The notes: generated by a model from the sequence alone, not told the origin. Shown: positions 27,469-37,407, counted from the stretch's first letter. The stretch: 64,000 bases of DNA from Methanoregula sp. (GCF_028712425.1 NZ_JAQTQD010000007.1:56859-120858); one strand, 5' to 3'. Program-made: numbers and translations.

Positions 27469-28024
27469 CACAGTTTCCGCTGATCAGGATCTTCTCTTCA
27501 TGCATTACATTCTTAACGAATGGATCGTTCTCCTGTTTTCTTTTCCGGAATTCCCTCTTTGTCATAAGAGTGTAATTGATCTCCCGGCCGGTGGCCTGTT
27601 CGCAGGAATGAATGACGGGGATAAGCCGATCCTCGTCAATATTCCCTACAATAAAGAGATCGATGTCACTGCCCGATCCCGCGCTTCCCTTTGCAAATGA
27701 TCCGTAGATGAACATGCACTCAATGGGCTCTTCAGATAGTGCAGTACGGATGATGCCGACTGCGCCTTCGGTTTTCAACAGGACTTTCTGGAGATCTGGA
27801 TACAGGAAATGATCGGTCCTTACTGTGTAGTACTGCTGGTTTCCTTTTCTCTGGCCGGCAATGATGCCGAAAGATTCGAGGTTTGCCAGCTCGCGGCGCA
27901 CTGCATTGATATTCTCACCAGTTATCCTGACGATCTCGCGGATATAGAATTCACGTCCCGGGTTGAGCAGGAAGAGCGCAAGAAGTTTCACCCGGGTCTT
28001 CGAGGAGATGAGAGCTTCCAGCAT
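27461..28024 (-). CDS. wHTH-MNT nucleotidyltransferase (antitoxin-like)
   Basis: A 187-residue protein with an N-terminal winged helix (YIREIVRITGENINAVRRELANLESFG) and a minimal nucleotidyltransferase domain, FIYGSFAKGSAGSGSDIDLF. The GS...SDxD pattern is the catalytic motif. The fused helix suggests autoregulation of the pair. It precedes and overlaps the HEPN gene. Confidence 0.88.
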   Translation of the reverse strand: MLEALISSKTRVKLLALFLLNPGREFYIREIVRITGENINAVRRELANLESFGIIAGQRKGNQQYYTVRTDHFLYPDLQKVLLKTEGAVGIIRTALSEEPIECMFIYGSFAKGSAGSGSDIDLFIVGNIDEDRLIPVIHSCEQATGREINYTLMTKREFRKRKQENDPFVKNVMHEEKILISGNCDD

Positions 28025-28152
28025 GAATACATAATGTATTCAATTGAGTAAAAAATGTATTCATTGTTCTGTTTATCCAGAGCAACCATTTCGGTTTTTC
28101 CCTGTGCGCTATCATTGAATGGGATTATTACAGGGATTCATGCATCCTCGGA

Positions 28153-28908
28153 TTATACCCGCCCCTGCCCCGGCTCCCCTTCCTTCTCCCCCTTCTTCAG
28201 CATGTGCTTGTACCACACGAACCACGGGTTGTCGATGAACCCGATGATGTTCTTGATCACGACCTGGCCGAGCATCAGCGGGAGGATTGGGAGCACGCCT
28301 AAGAACGCGATGGTCACAAAGATGATCGAGTCGAGCGTGAGGGAAACGGCATCGCTCACGCTGGACCGGAGCCAGACGTACGGGTTGAGCATGGTGTGGT
28401 GCCGGAACGCAAGCTCGCGTTGTAAAAATCTCTGCTTCAGCGCGGAGAAGATATGGGCGTCGATGGTTGAGCAGACAAGGAACGCGACCCAGCTGGCGAG
28501 CGTGATCCGGATGCTCATGGAAAAGATGTCCTGCCACGCCTCTTCGTGCGTGAAGACCGCTGCGGGCGAGAGCGAGTTTACCATCAGGAAAAAGATCACG
28601 AGGAGTACCTGGCTGATAAAGACGATGGCGATTGCGGCATGGGTCATCGCCTTGCCGTACACTTCGTTGATCATGTCGATGACCTGCGCGATGAACGGGT
28701 AGAGCAGGACGGAGGCCGGGGCGGTAAAAACATAAATGCCGAGATCGAAGTCCACGACCCGTGCCGCAATGACCTGGGACGCCGCAAGGTACACAACATA
28801 AAACCCGGTCAGGGCCGCAAATCCGTACTGCGGGTAGCGCCGCACGATCTGGACCGAGGCGTAGGTAACTATCGTGAGGCTCAGAAGCCAGCAGATCCAG
28901 ACAAGCAT
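28153..28908 (-). CDS. Queuosine/archaeosine-precursor transporter (YhhQ/VUT family)
   Basis: A 251-residue membrane protein with about six helices, of the YhhQ/DUF165 family. Family signatures include ASQVIAARVVDFDLGIYVFTA and IIFVTIAFLG near the C-terminus. In bacteria YhhQ imports preQ0/preQ1; in archaea an archaeosine precursor is the natural guess. The start MLVWICWLLS is hydrophobic. Confidence 0.85.
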   Translation of the reverse strand: MLVWICWLLSLTIVTYASVQIVRRYPQYGFAALTGFYVVYLAASQVIAARVVDFDLGIYVFTAPASVLLYPFIAQVIDMINEVYGKAMTHAAIAIVFISQVLLVIFFLMVNSLSPAAVFTHEEAWQDIFSMSIRITLASWVAFLVCSTIDAHIFSALKQRFLQRELAFRHHTMLNPYVWLRSSVSDAVSLTLDSIIFVTIAFLGVLPILPLMLGQVVIKNIIGFIDNPWFVWYKHMLKKGEKEGEPGQGRV

Positions 28909-28963
28909 TCCCGGAACTTTGTCGCGGGAAGTAATGGAATTTGCGGCGGGGTTTGCAGCGTGC

Positions 28964-30205
28964 TCATCCCACTACCACAAGCCATCCCCAGTACACGATC
29001 ACCTGCAGCACCGTGAGCGGCACACCGACCTTCATAAATTCAAAAAAGGTCAGGGTCTCGCCCTGCTTCTCCGCGTTCTGGATGATGATGACATTGCTTG
29101 CGGCCCCGAGGATCGTGAGGTTTCCGGCAATCGTGCTCCCCGCTGCAAGCGCCATCAGCTGGGCTGTGCCGGCACCGGCCTCTGTCACGAGCGGCTGGAA
29201 GAGCGCAACGAACGGGACATTGGAGATGAACTGGCTGATGACAACACTCGTTGCGAGCAGCGCCGGGATGGATGCGAGCATCCCGCCGCCGACCAGCGAC
29301 TGGAAGACGCCGGTCTGCCAGACGCTCTCCATGAGGATGAACATCGCGGCAAAGAAGACGAGCGTGCACCAGTCGATCGATCTCACGATCTCAACGCGGC
29401 GGTGCGAGAAAAGTATGATGGGGAGTGCTGCGCCGATCGCGATCAGCGGGAGAGTCACGAACATGGAGCCGGTGATGAGCGATGCGACAATATTGACAGC
29501 CGCGAGCAGCAGGATGATCGCGAGCGAGATTTTCGAGAGGAGCATCAGCCGGTCATCGCAGGCCGGGACCGGGATTTCTCCAAAATTATTCCGGGTGAAT
29601 TCATCGCGGTACATCCACCGCAGAACGCCCCACGAGACTGCGAGGCAGATGAGCGTCGGGATGCCGAGCCAGACCACAAACGTAAGAAACGGGGACGCCA
29701 TACCAGAGTTCAGCGCAACGAGCAGGTTCTGCGGATTGCCGATCGGGCTCATCACGCTGCCGGTCGTGATAGCGATGGCGAGCGCGAGGAGCAGGAGTTT
29801 TGGCGAGATCTTCCGGCTCGCTGCAAGCCCGAGTACGAGCGGTGTGCCGATCACGGCGAGGGTGTCGTTCATCAGGAGCGCCGAGAGGATGCCCATACCA
29901 AAGAGGATGAAGAGCACGACCTGGTCCGGTTTTTTTGCCCGGGCAAAAAAGCGGTGGGCGATGCAGGAAAGGTACCCGCTTGCGACCATCGCCTCGCCGA
30001 CTACGAACATGCCGAACAGGAATAGCATCACGCTCGGGTCGATGGCGAAGAGCGCATCGGAGGGGGAGATCTGGCCGGTGACGAGAACCGCAACGGCGCC
30101 ACCGAGCATGATCTGCCAGATCTTGAGATTGAACCGGCCGACCTGCCGGATTGCGATGAGCAGGAAGACTGCGGCAAGGACGAGGATGGGGAGGTAGGAG
30201 GTCAT
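28964..30205 (-). CDS. SLC13/ArsB-NhaD-type anion permease
   Basis: A 413-residue permease with about 10-12 membrane helices. The segments LLMNDTLAVIGTPLVL and TGSVMSPIGNPQN are the paired re-entrant motifs of the ion-transporter superfamily; GSTIAGNLTILGAASNVIII is the second copy. Substrate (anion, arsenite or citrate) cannot be told from sequence. It is 55 bp upstream of the transporter above, on the same strand. Confidence 0.85.
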   Translation of the reverse strand: MTSYLPILVLAAVFLLIAIRQVGRFNLKIWQIMLGGAVAVLVTGQISPSDALFAIDPSVMLFLFGMFVVGEAMVASGYLSCIAHRFFARAKKPDQVVLFILFGMGILSALLMNDTLAVIGTPLVLGLAASRKISPKLLLLALAIAITTGSVMSPIGNPQNLLVALNSGMASPFLTFVVWLGIPTLICLAVSWGVLRWMYRDEFTRNNFGEIPVPACDDRLMLLSKISLAIILLLAAVNIVASLITGSMFVTLPLIAIGAALPIILFSHRRVEIVRSIDWCTLVFFAAMFILMESVWQTGVFQSLVGGGMLASIPALLATSVVISQFISNVPFVALFQPLVTEAGAGTAQLMALAAGSTIAGNLTILGAASNVIIIQNAEKQGETLTFFEFMKVGVPLTVLQVIVYWGWLVVVG

Positions 30206-30436
30206 TCATTGCTCCAAGTGGTTGAGAAGAGTTGGGGTGCGGGGGAATAATTATTGTGCGGATTGTTGGGTTCAGTGTTGTCGGGAAATTGTGTGTATCA
30301 AGCGTATATGAGCGGTTGGATCGTCAAACATTCGATGGTATTGTGAGCCATCCCACCGCCTGATGGGGGTCGCTCGGGGGGCTCGTCGCTCCCTTGCTGG
30401 GCAGGTCGGTTTATGCATGAATTATACTGTATTGAG

Positions 30437-30562
30437 GCCGCCGCGGGGCGCCCCGGCGGGGAGGCTATCGTCGCATCAGCGAGGATTGCCTGGAGAAGGC
30501 ATCAGCCTTCGACTGTGGCGGCACCAATCATAATTGGGGGTATGGGGGCATCAGCCCCCATA
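30437..30562. repeat. Hairpin cluster with ATCA loops
   Basis: Within the 397-bp gap between the permease and riboflavin genes. It holds the 17-mer GCCGCCGCGGGGCGCCC (30437-30453), also at 53689-53705. Then a stem GGCtATC/GATtGCC enclosing TCGC-ATCA-GCGA (30463-30490), GAAGGC-ATCA-GCCTTC (30495-30510), and TATGGGGGC-ATCA-GCCCCCATA (30541-30562). The first two match the layout at 20.9-21.1 kb with different but still paired bases. I see no gene in this gap. Confidence 0.8.
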
Positions 30563-30602
30563 ATTTGATAAAAAAAGGTTCCTTGAAACGATATTTCATC
30601 AA

Positions 30603-31280
30603 TTATTTCTCAACCTTCCAGTGCAGCAATATCCCGTCCTCGATCCTCCGGGCCTCAAGCAGCACAAGCCGGCAGAACTCTGCCTCCTTCACAAACCCCG
30701 GGCCGTCCGCGAGCGTGGGTGCATCCTTTCCGCCGATGATGATGTTGCCGATAAACGTGTAGATCTCGTCCACGAGCCCGGCCGCGATAAGGCCGGCGAT
30801 GAGCGTTCCTCCACCTTCGACTATGATCCGCCGGATATTCATCCGGCCGAGTTCCTCCATCATCGCGGTAAGGTCGACGTGATCGTCCCCGGCAACAATC
30901 ACGGTCGCAAGCTTCTCCAGCTCGCGGACTTTTGCCGGGTCCGCCCGTTTCGAGACCGCGATGACCCGCTTGCCCTCCTCTTTGTGGAGGATTTTTGCAT
31001 CGGTGGGTGTACGGGCCTGGCTGTCCACCACGATCCGGACCGGGTGCAGGCTCGTCCCCCTCGCGAGCCGGTTGTTACGGCACTCCTCGGATTTTACGGT
31101 GAGGGATGGGTTGTCTGCAAGCACGGTGCCGATACCGACCATCACCGCGTCGCTCCCGGCCTTGAGCCGGTCCACCCGGTTGAAATCCTGCGCGCCCGAG
31201 ATCTTCACCTGACGGCGTTCGCGCGTTGAGAGCTTGCCGTCTGCACTCATGGCAGTATTGACGATCACGTAAGGGCGCAT
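30603..31280 (-). CDS. 2,5-diamino-6-ribosylamino-pyrimidinone 5'-phosphate reductase (riboflavin/F420 pathway)
   Basis: A 225-residue RIB7/RibD-C-type reductase. MRPYVIVNTAMSADGKLSTR and GSDAVMVGIGTVLADNPSLT are the family N-terminal blocks; IIVEGGGTLIAGLIAAGLVDE is the C-terminal one. It reduces the ribosyl side chain with NADPH in archaeal riboflavin synthesis, which also feeds F420. No deaminase domain is present, as in archaea. Confidence 0.92.
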   Translation of the reverse strand: MRPYVIVNTAMSADGKLSTRERRQVKISGAQDFNRVDRLKAGSDAVMVGIGTVLADNPSLTVKSEECRNNRLARGTSLHPVRIVVDSQARTPTDAKILHKEEGKRVIAVSKRADPAKVRELEKLATVIVAGDDHVDLTAMMEELGRMNIRRIIVEGGGTLIAGLIAAGLVDEIYTFIGNIIIGGKDAPTLADGPGFVKEAEFCRLVLLEARRIEDGILLHWKVEK

Positions 31281-31484
31281 AATCCATCGTTGGTTGCCCT
31301 GCCTGTTATATCAAACCACTGATCCCGCTGTAGACGCCTGACACTGCCCGGCTATCGTGTGGGCGTGGATGATCCTCTTCGGGAGTGGTGAGCCGATCCC
31401 GGGAAACAGCCTTCCCTGGACAGATTGTGTTTTTTATCCTGTCTGCAATCTTCAAATAACAAGAGAACCAAACTGGCAGATATC

Positions 31485-33281
31485 ATGCGGGTGAATGAAG
31501 TCCGGACTGGCAGTCTTTCCCTTCCCGGAACCGATCTCGTGCGGCTGGTCATTATTGCCGTGCTTGCCATTCTCTGCATCGCCACCTCTGCGGCGTCATT
31601 TGCATCGGGTATTCTTGCCATCATCACCTCCCAGCTCTTCTTTATCCCGATCATCTATGCCGCGTACGTGTCCCCGAGAAAGGGCCTGTATGTTGCTGCT
31701 ACCTGCAGCCTTGCGTACCAGACCATCGGGTATTTCTACAGTTTCCCCAGTCCCGTGTCGCTTGTCAGCATCACGGGAGAAGCGATTCTTTTCATCGTGA
31801 TTGCCGCCATTATCGCGTATTTCATGGAGCGGATCCAATCCGGGGAACTCAAGTACCGCACGGTGTTTGAGAACTCCCAGCTCGGTATCCTCCTCTTTAA
31901 CGACGCGGACTTCTCCATAAAGCAGAGCAACGAGAAGTTTGCCGCAATGCTGAACTACACGGTCGATGAAGTCATGACAAAGTTCCTGCTTGACATGTTC
32001 CTCTCGCCCCGCGAGAAGAGCCGGTTCCTTGAACGGTTTGGAAAGGAGAAGACGACCTCTGATTTTGAGACACGCTTAGCCGCAAAGGATGGCTCCTCCT
32101 GCTGGGTCAACCTCTCGTGGGGCCAGATCAGCGTTGGCACGGTCAGCTGCTCGGTTGTCAACATCAATGCACGCAAGCTCGCCGAGAAGCTCAACAACGA
32201 CAACATGATGAAGTACCGGCAGCTCACCGAAGGCTCCCCGACAAGCATCCTGATCGTCCAGAACGGATTTATCCGGTTTGCCAACCCCTCCTTTGTCGCG
32301 TTCGTGGAGTATTCTCCTGCGGAGATCACCGGAAAGAGCCTTTCCGCATTCATCGAGCCGGGCAATCTTGACGATTTTAACAAGTTCTCGGAAAAGTGGG
32401 CCCAGAAATACCCGGCAAAGCATGCAAAGGAGTTCCGGTTCGTCTCAAAGACCGGGGAAGTAAAGGTTGGCTCGCTCTTCACGAACCAGGTCATCCACAT
32501 GGGAAACCCGGCTACCCTCGTCAACATCGTCGACATTACGGAGAAACAGCGCCTCGAAGACCAGATCCACAAGGACAATGAGCGGCGCCGGGGGGTTATC
32601 GTGACCGTTGCCCACGAGCTGCGGACTCCGCTCCAGCCGATCCTCGGGTACCTCAACCTCCTGCTCTCCGATGCGGATGGGTTCGGGATCAAGGAAGACA
32701 CAAAGAAGATCCTCGAACGCTGCCTTACCAGCGTTGACCGTGAGCGGCAGATCATCAACCAGATGCTCGACCTTTCCGTCCTTGAGAGCGGGAAGCTCCA
32801 GCTGACTACCTCAACCTTCCCCCTGGCCCCGCTGGTAAGAAACGTGCTGGATGCCGGGGAATTTGCGGCCAAAGCAGAGCTCACGGTCAACATCGAGGAC
32901 TCAATCCAGGTCACGGGGGACAAGGAAAGGCTCTTCTCGGTCCTTGACTCGCTCCTCTCGAATGCGGTCAACTTCTCCAAGCCCCCGCGGAAGATCGGGA
33001 TCTTCTACCGCTCGGCTGTCGGGGACCGGCAGCACCATATCTCGATCCGGGACAATGGCGTTGGCATCCCGCAGGACCAGTTCAGTTCGATCTTCGAACC
33101 GTTCCAGCTGGCCGATGGCACGGTTCTCTCGCGGAAGTACGAGCGCCTCGGCCTGTCACTCTCGATAGCAAAGAATATCGTACAAATGCATGGCGGGAGC
33201 ATCTCGGTTGAGAGTGTGGTGAATGCCGGAAGCACATTTACCATACACCTGCCCAAGGAGGAAATACACCATGACGCGTAA
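31485..33281 (+). CDS. PAS-domain sensor histidine kinase
   Basis: A 598-residue kinase. Four N-terminal membrane helices (residues about 15-125) are followed by two PAS domains (YRTVFENSQLGILLF; YRQLTEGSPTSILIV). The dimerisation helix has VTVAHELRTPLQPIL with the phospho-His near residue 377. ATP-binding motifs are LLSNAVNFSK and IRDNGVGIPQDQFSSIFEPF. I use the ATG at 31485 because it lies just before the first membrane helix. It overlaps the response regulator by 11 bp. The signal is unknown. Confidence 0.92.
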   Translation: MRVNEVRTGSLSLPGTDLVRLVIIAVLAILCIATSAASFASGILAIITSQLFFIPIIYAAYVSPRKGLYVAATCSLAYQTIGYFYSFPSPVSLVSITGEAILFIVIAAIIAYFMERIQSGELKYRTVFENSQLGILLFNDADFSIKQSNEKFAAMLNYTVDEVMTKFLLDMFLSPREKSRFLERFGKEKTTSDFETRLAAKDGSSCWVNLSWGQISVGTVSCSVVNINARKLAEKLNNDNMMKYRQLTEGSPTSILIVQNGFIRFANPSFVAFVEYSPAEITGKSLSAFIEPGNLDDFNKFSEKWAQKYPAKHAKEFRFVSKTGEVKVGSLFTNQVIHMGNPATLVNIVDITEKQRLEDQIHKDNERRRGVIVTVAHELRTPLQPILGYLNLLLSDADGFGIKEDTKKILERCLTSVDRERQIINQMLDLSVLESGKLQLTTSTFPLAPLVRNVLDAGEFAAKAELTVNIEDSIQVTGDKERLFSVLDSLLSNAVNFSKPPRKIGIFYRSAVGDRQHHISIRDNGVGIPQDQFSSIFEPFQLADGTVLSRKYERLGLSLSIAKNIVQMHGGSISVESVVNAGSTFTIHLPKEEIHHDA

Positions 33282-33645
33282 GATTATGCTTGTTGAGGAT
33301 GACCAGCCCATTCTCGACATGATGGATATCCTGCTGCGCAGGATCGGCTACGAGCCGGTGCTCGTGCCGGATGTGCTGGATGCGCTGGAACGCGTGAAAA
33401 GCGATCCACCGGCTCTTATCCTGCTCGACATCATGATGACGCCGATGAACGGCTGGGAGTTTTTAGAGAAACTCCGTACCGAGTACAATATCCGTGACCT
33501 GCCCGTGATCCTCTTCACCGCATCCCCCTCGGTGGAGGAGCGGATCGCCCTGATGAAGGACCCGTATCTCGGGGTGCTCCAGAAACCGGTCTCCATTCCG
33601 GAACTGAAGGCGGGACTCGAAAAATTCCTCGGGAAACCGGAATGA
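33271..33645 (+). CDS. Single-domain response regulator
   Basis: A 124-residue CheY-like receiver. The acidic pair is VEDD, the phospho-Asp lies in LILLDIMMTPMNG, and LFTAS and LQKPVS supply the Thr and Lys. No output domain. It overlaps the kinase gene and is surely its partner; the downstream target is not encoded nearby. Confidence 0.95.
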   Translation: MTRKIMLVEDDQPILDMMDILLRRIGYEPVLVPDVLDALERVKSDPPALILLDIMMTPMNGWEFLEKLRTEYNIRDLPVILFTASPSVEERIALMKDPYLGVLQKPVSIPELKAGLEKFLGKPE

Positions 33646-33693
33646 TCTCTCCCGCTGGTTCCCGGCGGGATGTGCATTTCTATAAAAAAACTG

Positions 33694-33924
33694 TTACTCT
33701 GGTGTGTTTTCAGGTGAAGGCCCGGATCCGGTGTCCATTGCTTTTTTGATCTCTTCCGAGACCACATGGCCTGCCCGGTTGATCTCCGCTGAAAGATCAT
33801 GGGTCTGGGTTTCCAGGTCCAGTCTGTGGTGTTCCCTCTTGTTTTTCTTCATTTCGTTGTCAAGCTCTTCGGACAGCTCCATGGGGATCGCCAGTTCTGT
33901 TCTCAAATTTTTCGTCCGGGGCAT
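33694..33924 (-). CDS. Small polar coiled-coil protein
   Basis: A 76-residue highly charged protein (MPRTKNLRTELAIPMELSEE). It is predicted helical with Glu/Lys heptads and a disordered tail. No family recognised. It lies between a response regulator and the Kef-type antiporter on the minus strand. Confidence 0.55.
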   Translation of the reverse strand: MPRTKNLRTELAIPMELSEELDNEMKKNKREHHRLDLETQTHDLSAEINRAGHVVSEEIKKAMDTGSGPSPENTPE

Positions 33925-33998
33925 AAAAATGATTCTTTTTCCTGCCCGTCCCCGAAGAACTTTTTTCGCCGCAGGTTGCCGGCCGCACTTCCCCCGTC

Positions 33999-36005
33999 TT
34001 ACAAAACCGGAGGCTCGCCTTTCCGGAAGAGGGGACGGATCTCCGCCGCCACCTGGTCGGTGCAGAAGACTAACAGGGCATCGCCGGCAGCGAGGACTTC
34101 TGTGTCATCGGCAACCGTCATCATGGTGTTGTTCCGCCGCAGGCCAAAGTCAGCGACACCATACCGCTCCCTTAAGGCCAGGTCGCGGATCGCCCTGCCC
34201 TCCGCAGAAGAGCCCGGTTCAACCGTGAGCACGTGGATGCGCAGGGAGAGGAGGACGGTGTCCATTCCCGTGGAAGGCGGGCTCATGTTCCCATTCTTGA
34301 TGAACTTGGCATAGCCCCAGTTCTGGATCTTGCTGACAATCTTTTGGATCTCGGAGTCCGGCAGCTGGTATTTCTTCAGTGCACGGGTGAAGATCTCGCG
34401 GGCGGCCTCGAACTCTTCCGAGATGACCTCATCGGCACCAAGGTCCAGCAGGTACTGGGCGTGCCGGACATGCTCGGTGCGGGCGATGATGTAAATATCC
34501 GGCGACATGCGGCGGGCCCGGTGGACGATCCGGGGAACCGCTTCCTGGTCGGAGACCGCGACAACGAGTGTCCGCGCATCGCGGATCCCTGCATGCTCCA
34601 GCACCTCCTCCTGTGCGGCATCGCCGAAGATGAAATACTGTTTCCGCGCTGCCCTCTCCTGCCTGATAATCTCCGGTTTCATCTCGATAACCATGTAGGG
34701 GATACCGGTGATCTCTGCAGCCCGGGCAACGCTCTTTCCCGTGATGCCATAGCCCGCGATGACCATGTGGTCTTTCGGGGCAGACGGGGCGGTGTCGTTC
34801 TCCTGAGCAAACGGTGCATCAATCTTAGCCCGGTAGGGGACGACCCTGTACCAGAGGTCCGTGAACCGGGGCGCAGCACCCATCATGATCGGGGTCAGCG
34901 CCATGGAGATGATGGCTGAGGAGAGGAAGAGCTGGTAGATCATGTCCGGGATGAACCCGGACGAGAGGCCGGTCTGGGCCAGCACGAACGAGAACTCCCC
35001 CACCTGGCAGAGGGCAAACCCGGTGAAGATGCAGACCCGCGCCGGCATGCCGAGCGCTGCGGCCGCAAACGCACCGGTTAAGATCTTGATGCCGATGATG
35101 AGCGTGACGACCACGAGAATGAGGAGGACAAAGGATGGATCGGAGATGATAGAGCCCGTGTTGAGGAGCATCCCTATCGAGAGGAAGAAGATGCTTGCGA
35201 AAACATCGCGGAAGGGGATGATGTGGCTGAGTGCATCGATATTGTAATCGGACTCGCCGATGATGAGACCGGCAACGAATGCCCCCAATGTATAGGAGAG
35301 TCCCACCTGGTTCGTGAGCCAGGCAACGATAATACAGATTGCCGCTATCGTGATGAAGAAGAGCTCGCGGCTCCGCTGGGAGGCAACCCGGAACAGGAGG
35401 CCGGGGATGATCCAGCGGGCAAGGATGACTATCATGACCAGGATGATGACGGTCTTTATGATCTCGAGCGGGAGGTTCGTGAGGGTCATGCCCCCGGTTC
35501 CCATGATGACCGGCAGGATGAGCATCATCGGGATGATGGCGAGGTCCTGGAAGAGCAGGATCCCAAAGAGCGTGCGCCCCTGCAGGGTATCCACCTCGTG
35601 GCGCTCCTGGAGGATCTTCATCACAATGGCCGTGCTGGAGAGCGAGATGATGAACCCGAAGACGAGTGCCTCGTTGAACGGGACACCGAGGGTTTCCGTG
35701 ACCAGGGTGACGGCGACAATGGTTGTTACGATCTGCAACAGTCCGCCGATGACGATAGTTTTCCAGGATTTTAAGAGTCTCTCGAACGAGAACTCAAGGC
35801 CGATCGTGAAGAGCAGGAGGATGATGCCGATCTCGCCAACGGTCTCGACCGCTGCCTGGTCGGCAATGATCCGGAACCCGTATGGGCCGGCAAGCATGCC
35901 GATGATGAGGAATGCCACGATGCTCGGGAGCCGGAACATCTGGCCCACGTAGAGAAGGAGGATGGCGATGATCGCGATGCTGACAAAGCCGAGCATGAAC
36001 TCCAT
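33999..36005 (-). CDS. Kef/CPA2-type cation:proton antiporter with TrkA domains
   Basis: A 668-residue protein. Residues 1-390 form about 12 membrane helices of the Na+/H+ exchanger fold, with LLFTIGLEFSFE and GAFVAGLIIGESDYN. A TrkA-N Rossmann domain (HMVIAGYGITGKSVARAAE) and a TrkA-C domain near the C-terminus follow. The NAD/nucleotide-binding tail gates K+ or Na+ flux in this family. Ion choice is not clear from sequence. Confidence 0.9.
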   Translation of the reverse strand: MEFMLGFVSIAIIAILLLYVGQMFRLPSIVAFLIIGMLAGPYGFRIIADQAAVETVGEIGIILLLFTIGLEFSFERLLKSWKTIVIGGLLQIVTTIVAVTLVTETLGVPFNEALVFGFIISLSSTAIVMKILQERHEVDTLQGRTLFGILLFQDLAIIPMMLILPVIMGTGGMTLTNLPLEIIKTVIILVMIVILARWIIPGLLFRVASQRSRELFFITIAAICIIVAWLTNQVGLSYTLGAFVAGLIIGESDYNIDALSHIIPFRDVFASIFFLSIGMLLNTGSIISDPSFVLLILVVVTLIIGIKILTGAFAAAALGMPARVCIFTGFALCQVGEFSFVLAQTGLSSGFIPDMIYQLFLSSAIISMALTPIMMGAAPRFTDLWYRVVPYRAKIDAPFAQENDTAPSAPKDHMVIAGYGITGKSVARAAEITGIPYMVIEMKPEIIRQERAARKQYFIFGDAAQEEVLEHAGIRDARTLVVAVSDQEAVPRIVHRARRMSPDIYIIARTEHVRHAQYLLDLGADEVISEEFEAAREIFTRALKKYQLPDSEIQKIVSKIQNWGYAKFIKNGNMSPPSTGMDTVLLSLRIHVLTVEPGSSAEGRAIRDLALRERYGVADFGLRRNNTMMTVADDTEVLAAGDALLVFCTDQVAAEIRPLFRKGEPPVL

Positions 36006-36154
36006 TATCCAGTCTACCCCGTTTCAGTTATGCCAGAAGAATCGTTTGTCAGGGATAGTATGTGAAATTATAGGATATTCGGGTTCATGATAATCCCGGA
36101 TATGTTCTCTGCACAGGGCGTAAGCTCCTTATAGCGGAGTCGGGAAAAGAATAG

Positions 36155-36228
36155 TGCCCCAGGCCTGATTTGAACAGGCGACAACCAGATCTTCAGTCTG
36201 GCGCTCTCCCGGGCTGAGCTACTAGGGC
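36155..36228 (-). tRNA. tRNA-Phe (GAA)
   Basis: A 74-nt cloverleaf on the minus strand. The acceptor stem is GCCCTAG/CTGGGGC with discriminator A. The D-arm holds TAGCTCAGCCCGGGAGAGC. The anticodon stem-loop CCAGACTGAAGATCTGG presents GAA for phenylalanine. The T-arm is GCCTGTTCAAATCAGGC. CCA is not encoded, and no intron is seen. Confidence 0.96.
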
Positions 36229-36253
36229 AGGGATACAAATGTTGTTCCTGTTG

Positions 36254-36263
36254 ACTAATAAAT
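36254..36263 (-). promoter_or_regulatory. Candidate TATA box for tRNA-Phe
   Basis: ATTTATTAGT on the minus strand lies about 26-35 nt upstream of the mature tRNA 5' end, the usual place for an archaeal TATA box. Confidence 0.4.
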
Positions 36264-36337
36264 GATCTGTTCCCCGTTGCTTTATGACCCGCGCACCGGA
36301 GGTTCATTTTTATAGGCCCAAAGGAGAGTAATAACCC

Positions 36338-37300
36338 ATGGCATCGCCGAACCGCAGTGAAGACTCCGGCCTTTCAAACGCGATCAGGAGCCGCGCAGGG
36401 CATGTTGTCCACCTGACGCACAATGACCTCGATGCGGTGGGTGCTGACGCGGTGCACCGGATGAAGTTCGGGAAAGACGGTGTCTTTACCATCTGGAGCT
36501 CGGTGGGAAAGTTCGCCCAGCTCTTTTCCCTTGCCGCCTCCTGCGATGGAAAGGGAGACCTCCTCTCGATCTCCGACCTCGGGTTCCACAAGGATGCGGA
36601 GTTCATCGCGGCAAAGGCGAAGAAGAACGGGTGGATCGTGGAGTGGCGCGATCACCACCGCTGGCGGGAGGAGGAGATCGGGAAGATCGGGCGTGCGGTT
36701 TCCCTCCTCCGGGTCGACACATCGACCTGCGGCACGGGGATTGTAGCCCGCGATCTCATGCCCGGCGATCCGGTGGCGTCTGAGGTTGCCCGCGTTGTCT
36801 GCGATTACGATCTCTGGAAGCATGCTGATCCCCGCTCGGCCGTGCTCGGCCAGGTGCTCCAGCGAAAGGAGAACCGGGACCATGTCCGCGACTGCCTTGT
36901 TAAGGGGGTCTTCACGGACGAGCTGATCGAGCGCGAATACGCGGATATCAAGAACGAGATAACCCTGATGATGAGGCACAGCCTCCGGCAGGCAACGTTC
37001 ACCGGGACGAAATACCGGATCGCCTTCGCGCCGCTGTACGGGTACCCGAGCGAGACCGCTCATTTCATCCGCGATGAGAAGAAGACCGAGATCGAGGTGA
37101 TCATCGGGAAGGACGGCAGGTTCTCGATCCGGTCGGTCCCGCCCGTCAGCCATCTCATTGCCCGCGAGTTCGGCGGCGGCGGGCACCCGAACGCGGCCGG
37201 CGGCTCGTTCAACTTCACGGTTGTCGAGCGCTTTACCTGGTGGCTCTTCAGGAAGAGCAGGCATTTCGATGAGCTGGTGAAAGTAGCCGAGAAGTACTGA
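36338..37300 (+). CDS. DHH/DHHA1-family phosphoesterase
   Basis: A 320-residue protein of the RecJ/NrnA-like superfamily. THNDLDAVGADAVHR is motif I, WRDHHRWREEE carries the DHH motif, and EFGGGGHPNAAGG is the DHHA1 motif. It needs Mn2+ or Co2+ and likely acts on oligonucleotides or cyclic dinucleotides. The exact substrate is unknown. The start codon fits the family N-terminus. Confidence 0.9.
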   Translation: MASPNRSEDSGLSNAIRSRAGHVVHLTHNDLDAVGADAVHRMKFGKDGVFTIWSSVGKFAQLFSLAASCDGKGDLLSISDLGFHKDAEFIAAKAKKNGWIVEWRDHHRWREEEIGKIGRAVSLLRVDTSTCGTGIVARDLMPGDPVASEVARVVCDYDLWKHADPRSAVLGQVLQRKENRDHVRDCLVKGVFTDELIEREYADIKNEITLMMRHSLRQATFTGTKYRIAFAPLYGYPSETAHFIRDEKKTEIEVIIGKDGRFSIRSVPPVSHLIAREFGGGGHPNAAGGSFNFTVVERFTWWLFRKSRHFDELVKVAEKY

Positions 37301-37407
37301 CCTTTACCGTTCTCCGCCTCATAGGTGCAGTGTCTGAGCCAATCCGGTAATAAGTATCACTCCGGCCATCCGCTGTTTTTATCATCCCCCCTGTCCAAGG
37401 GATTCTC

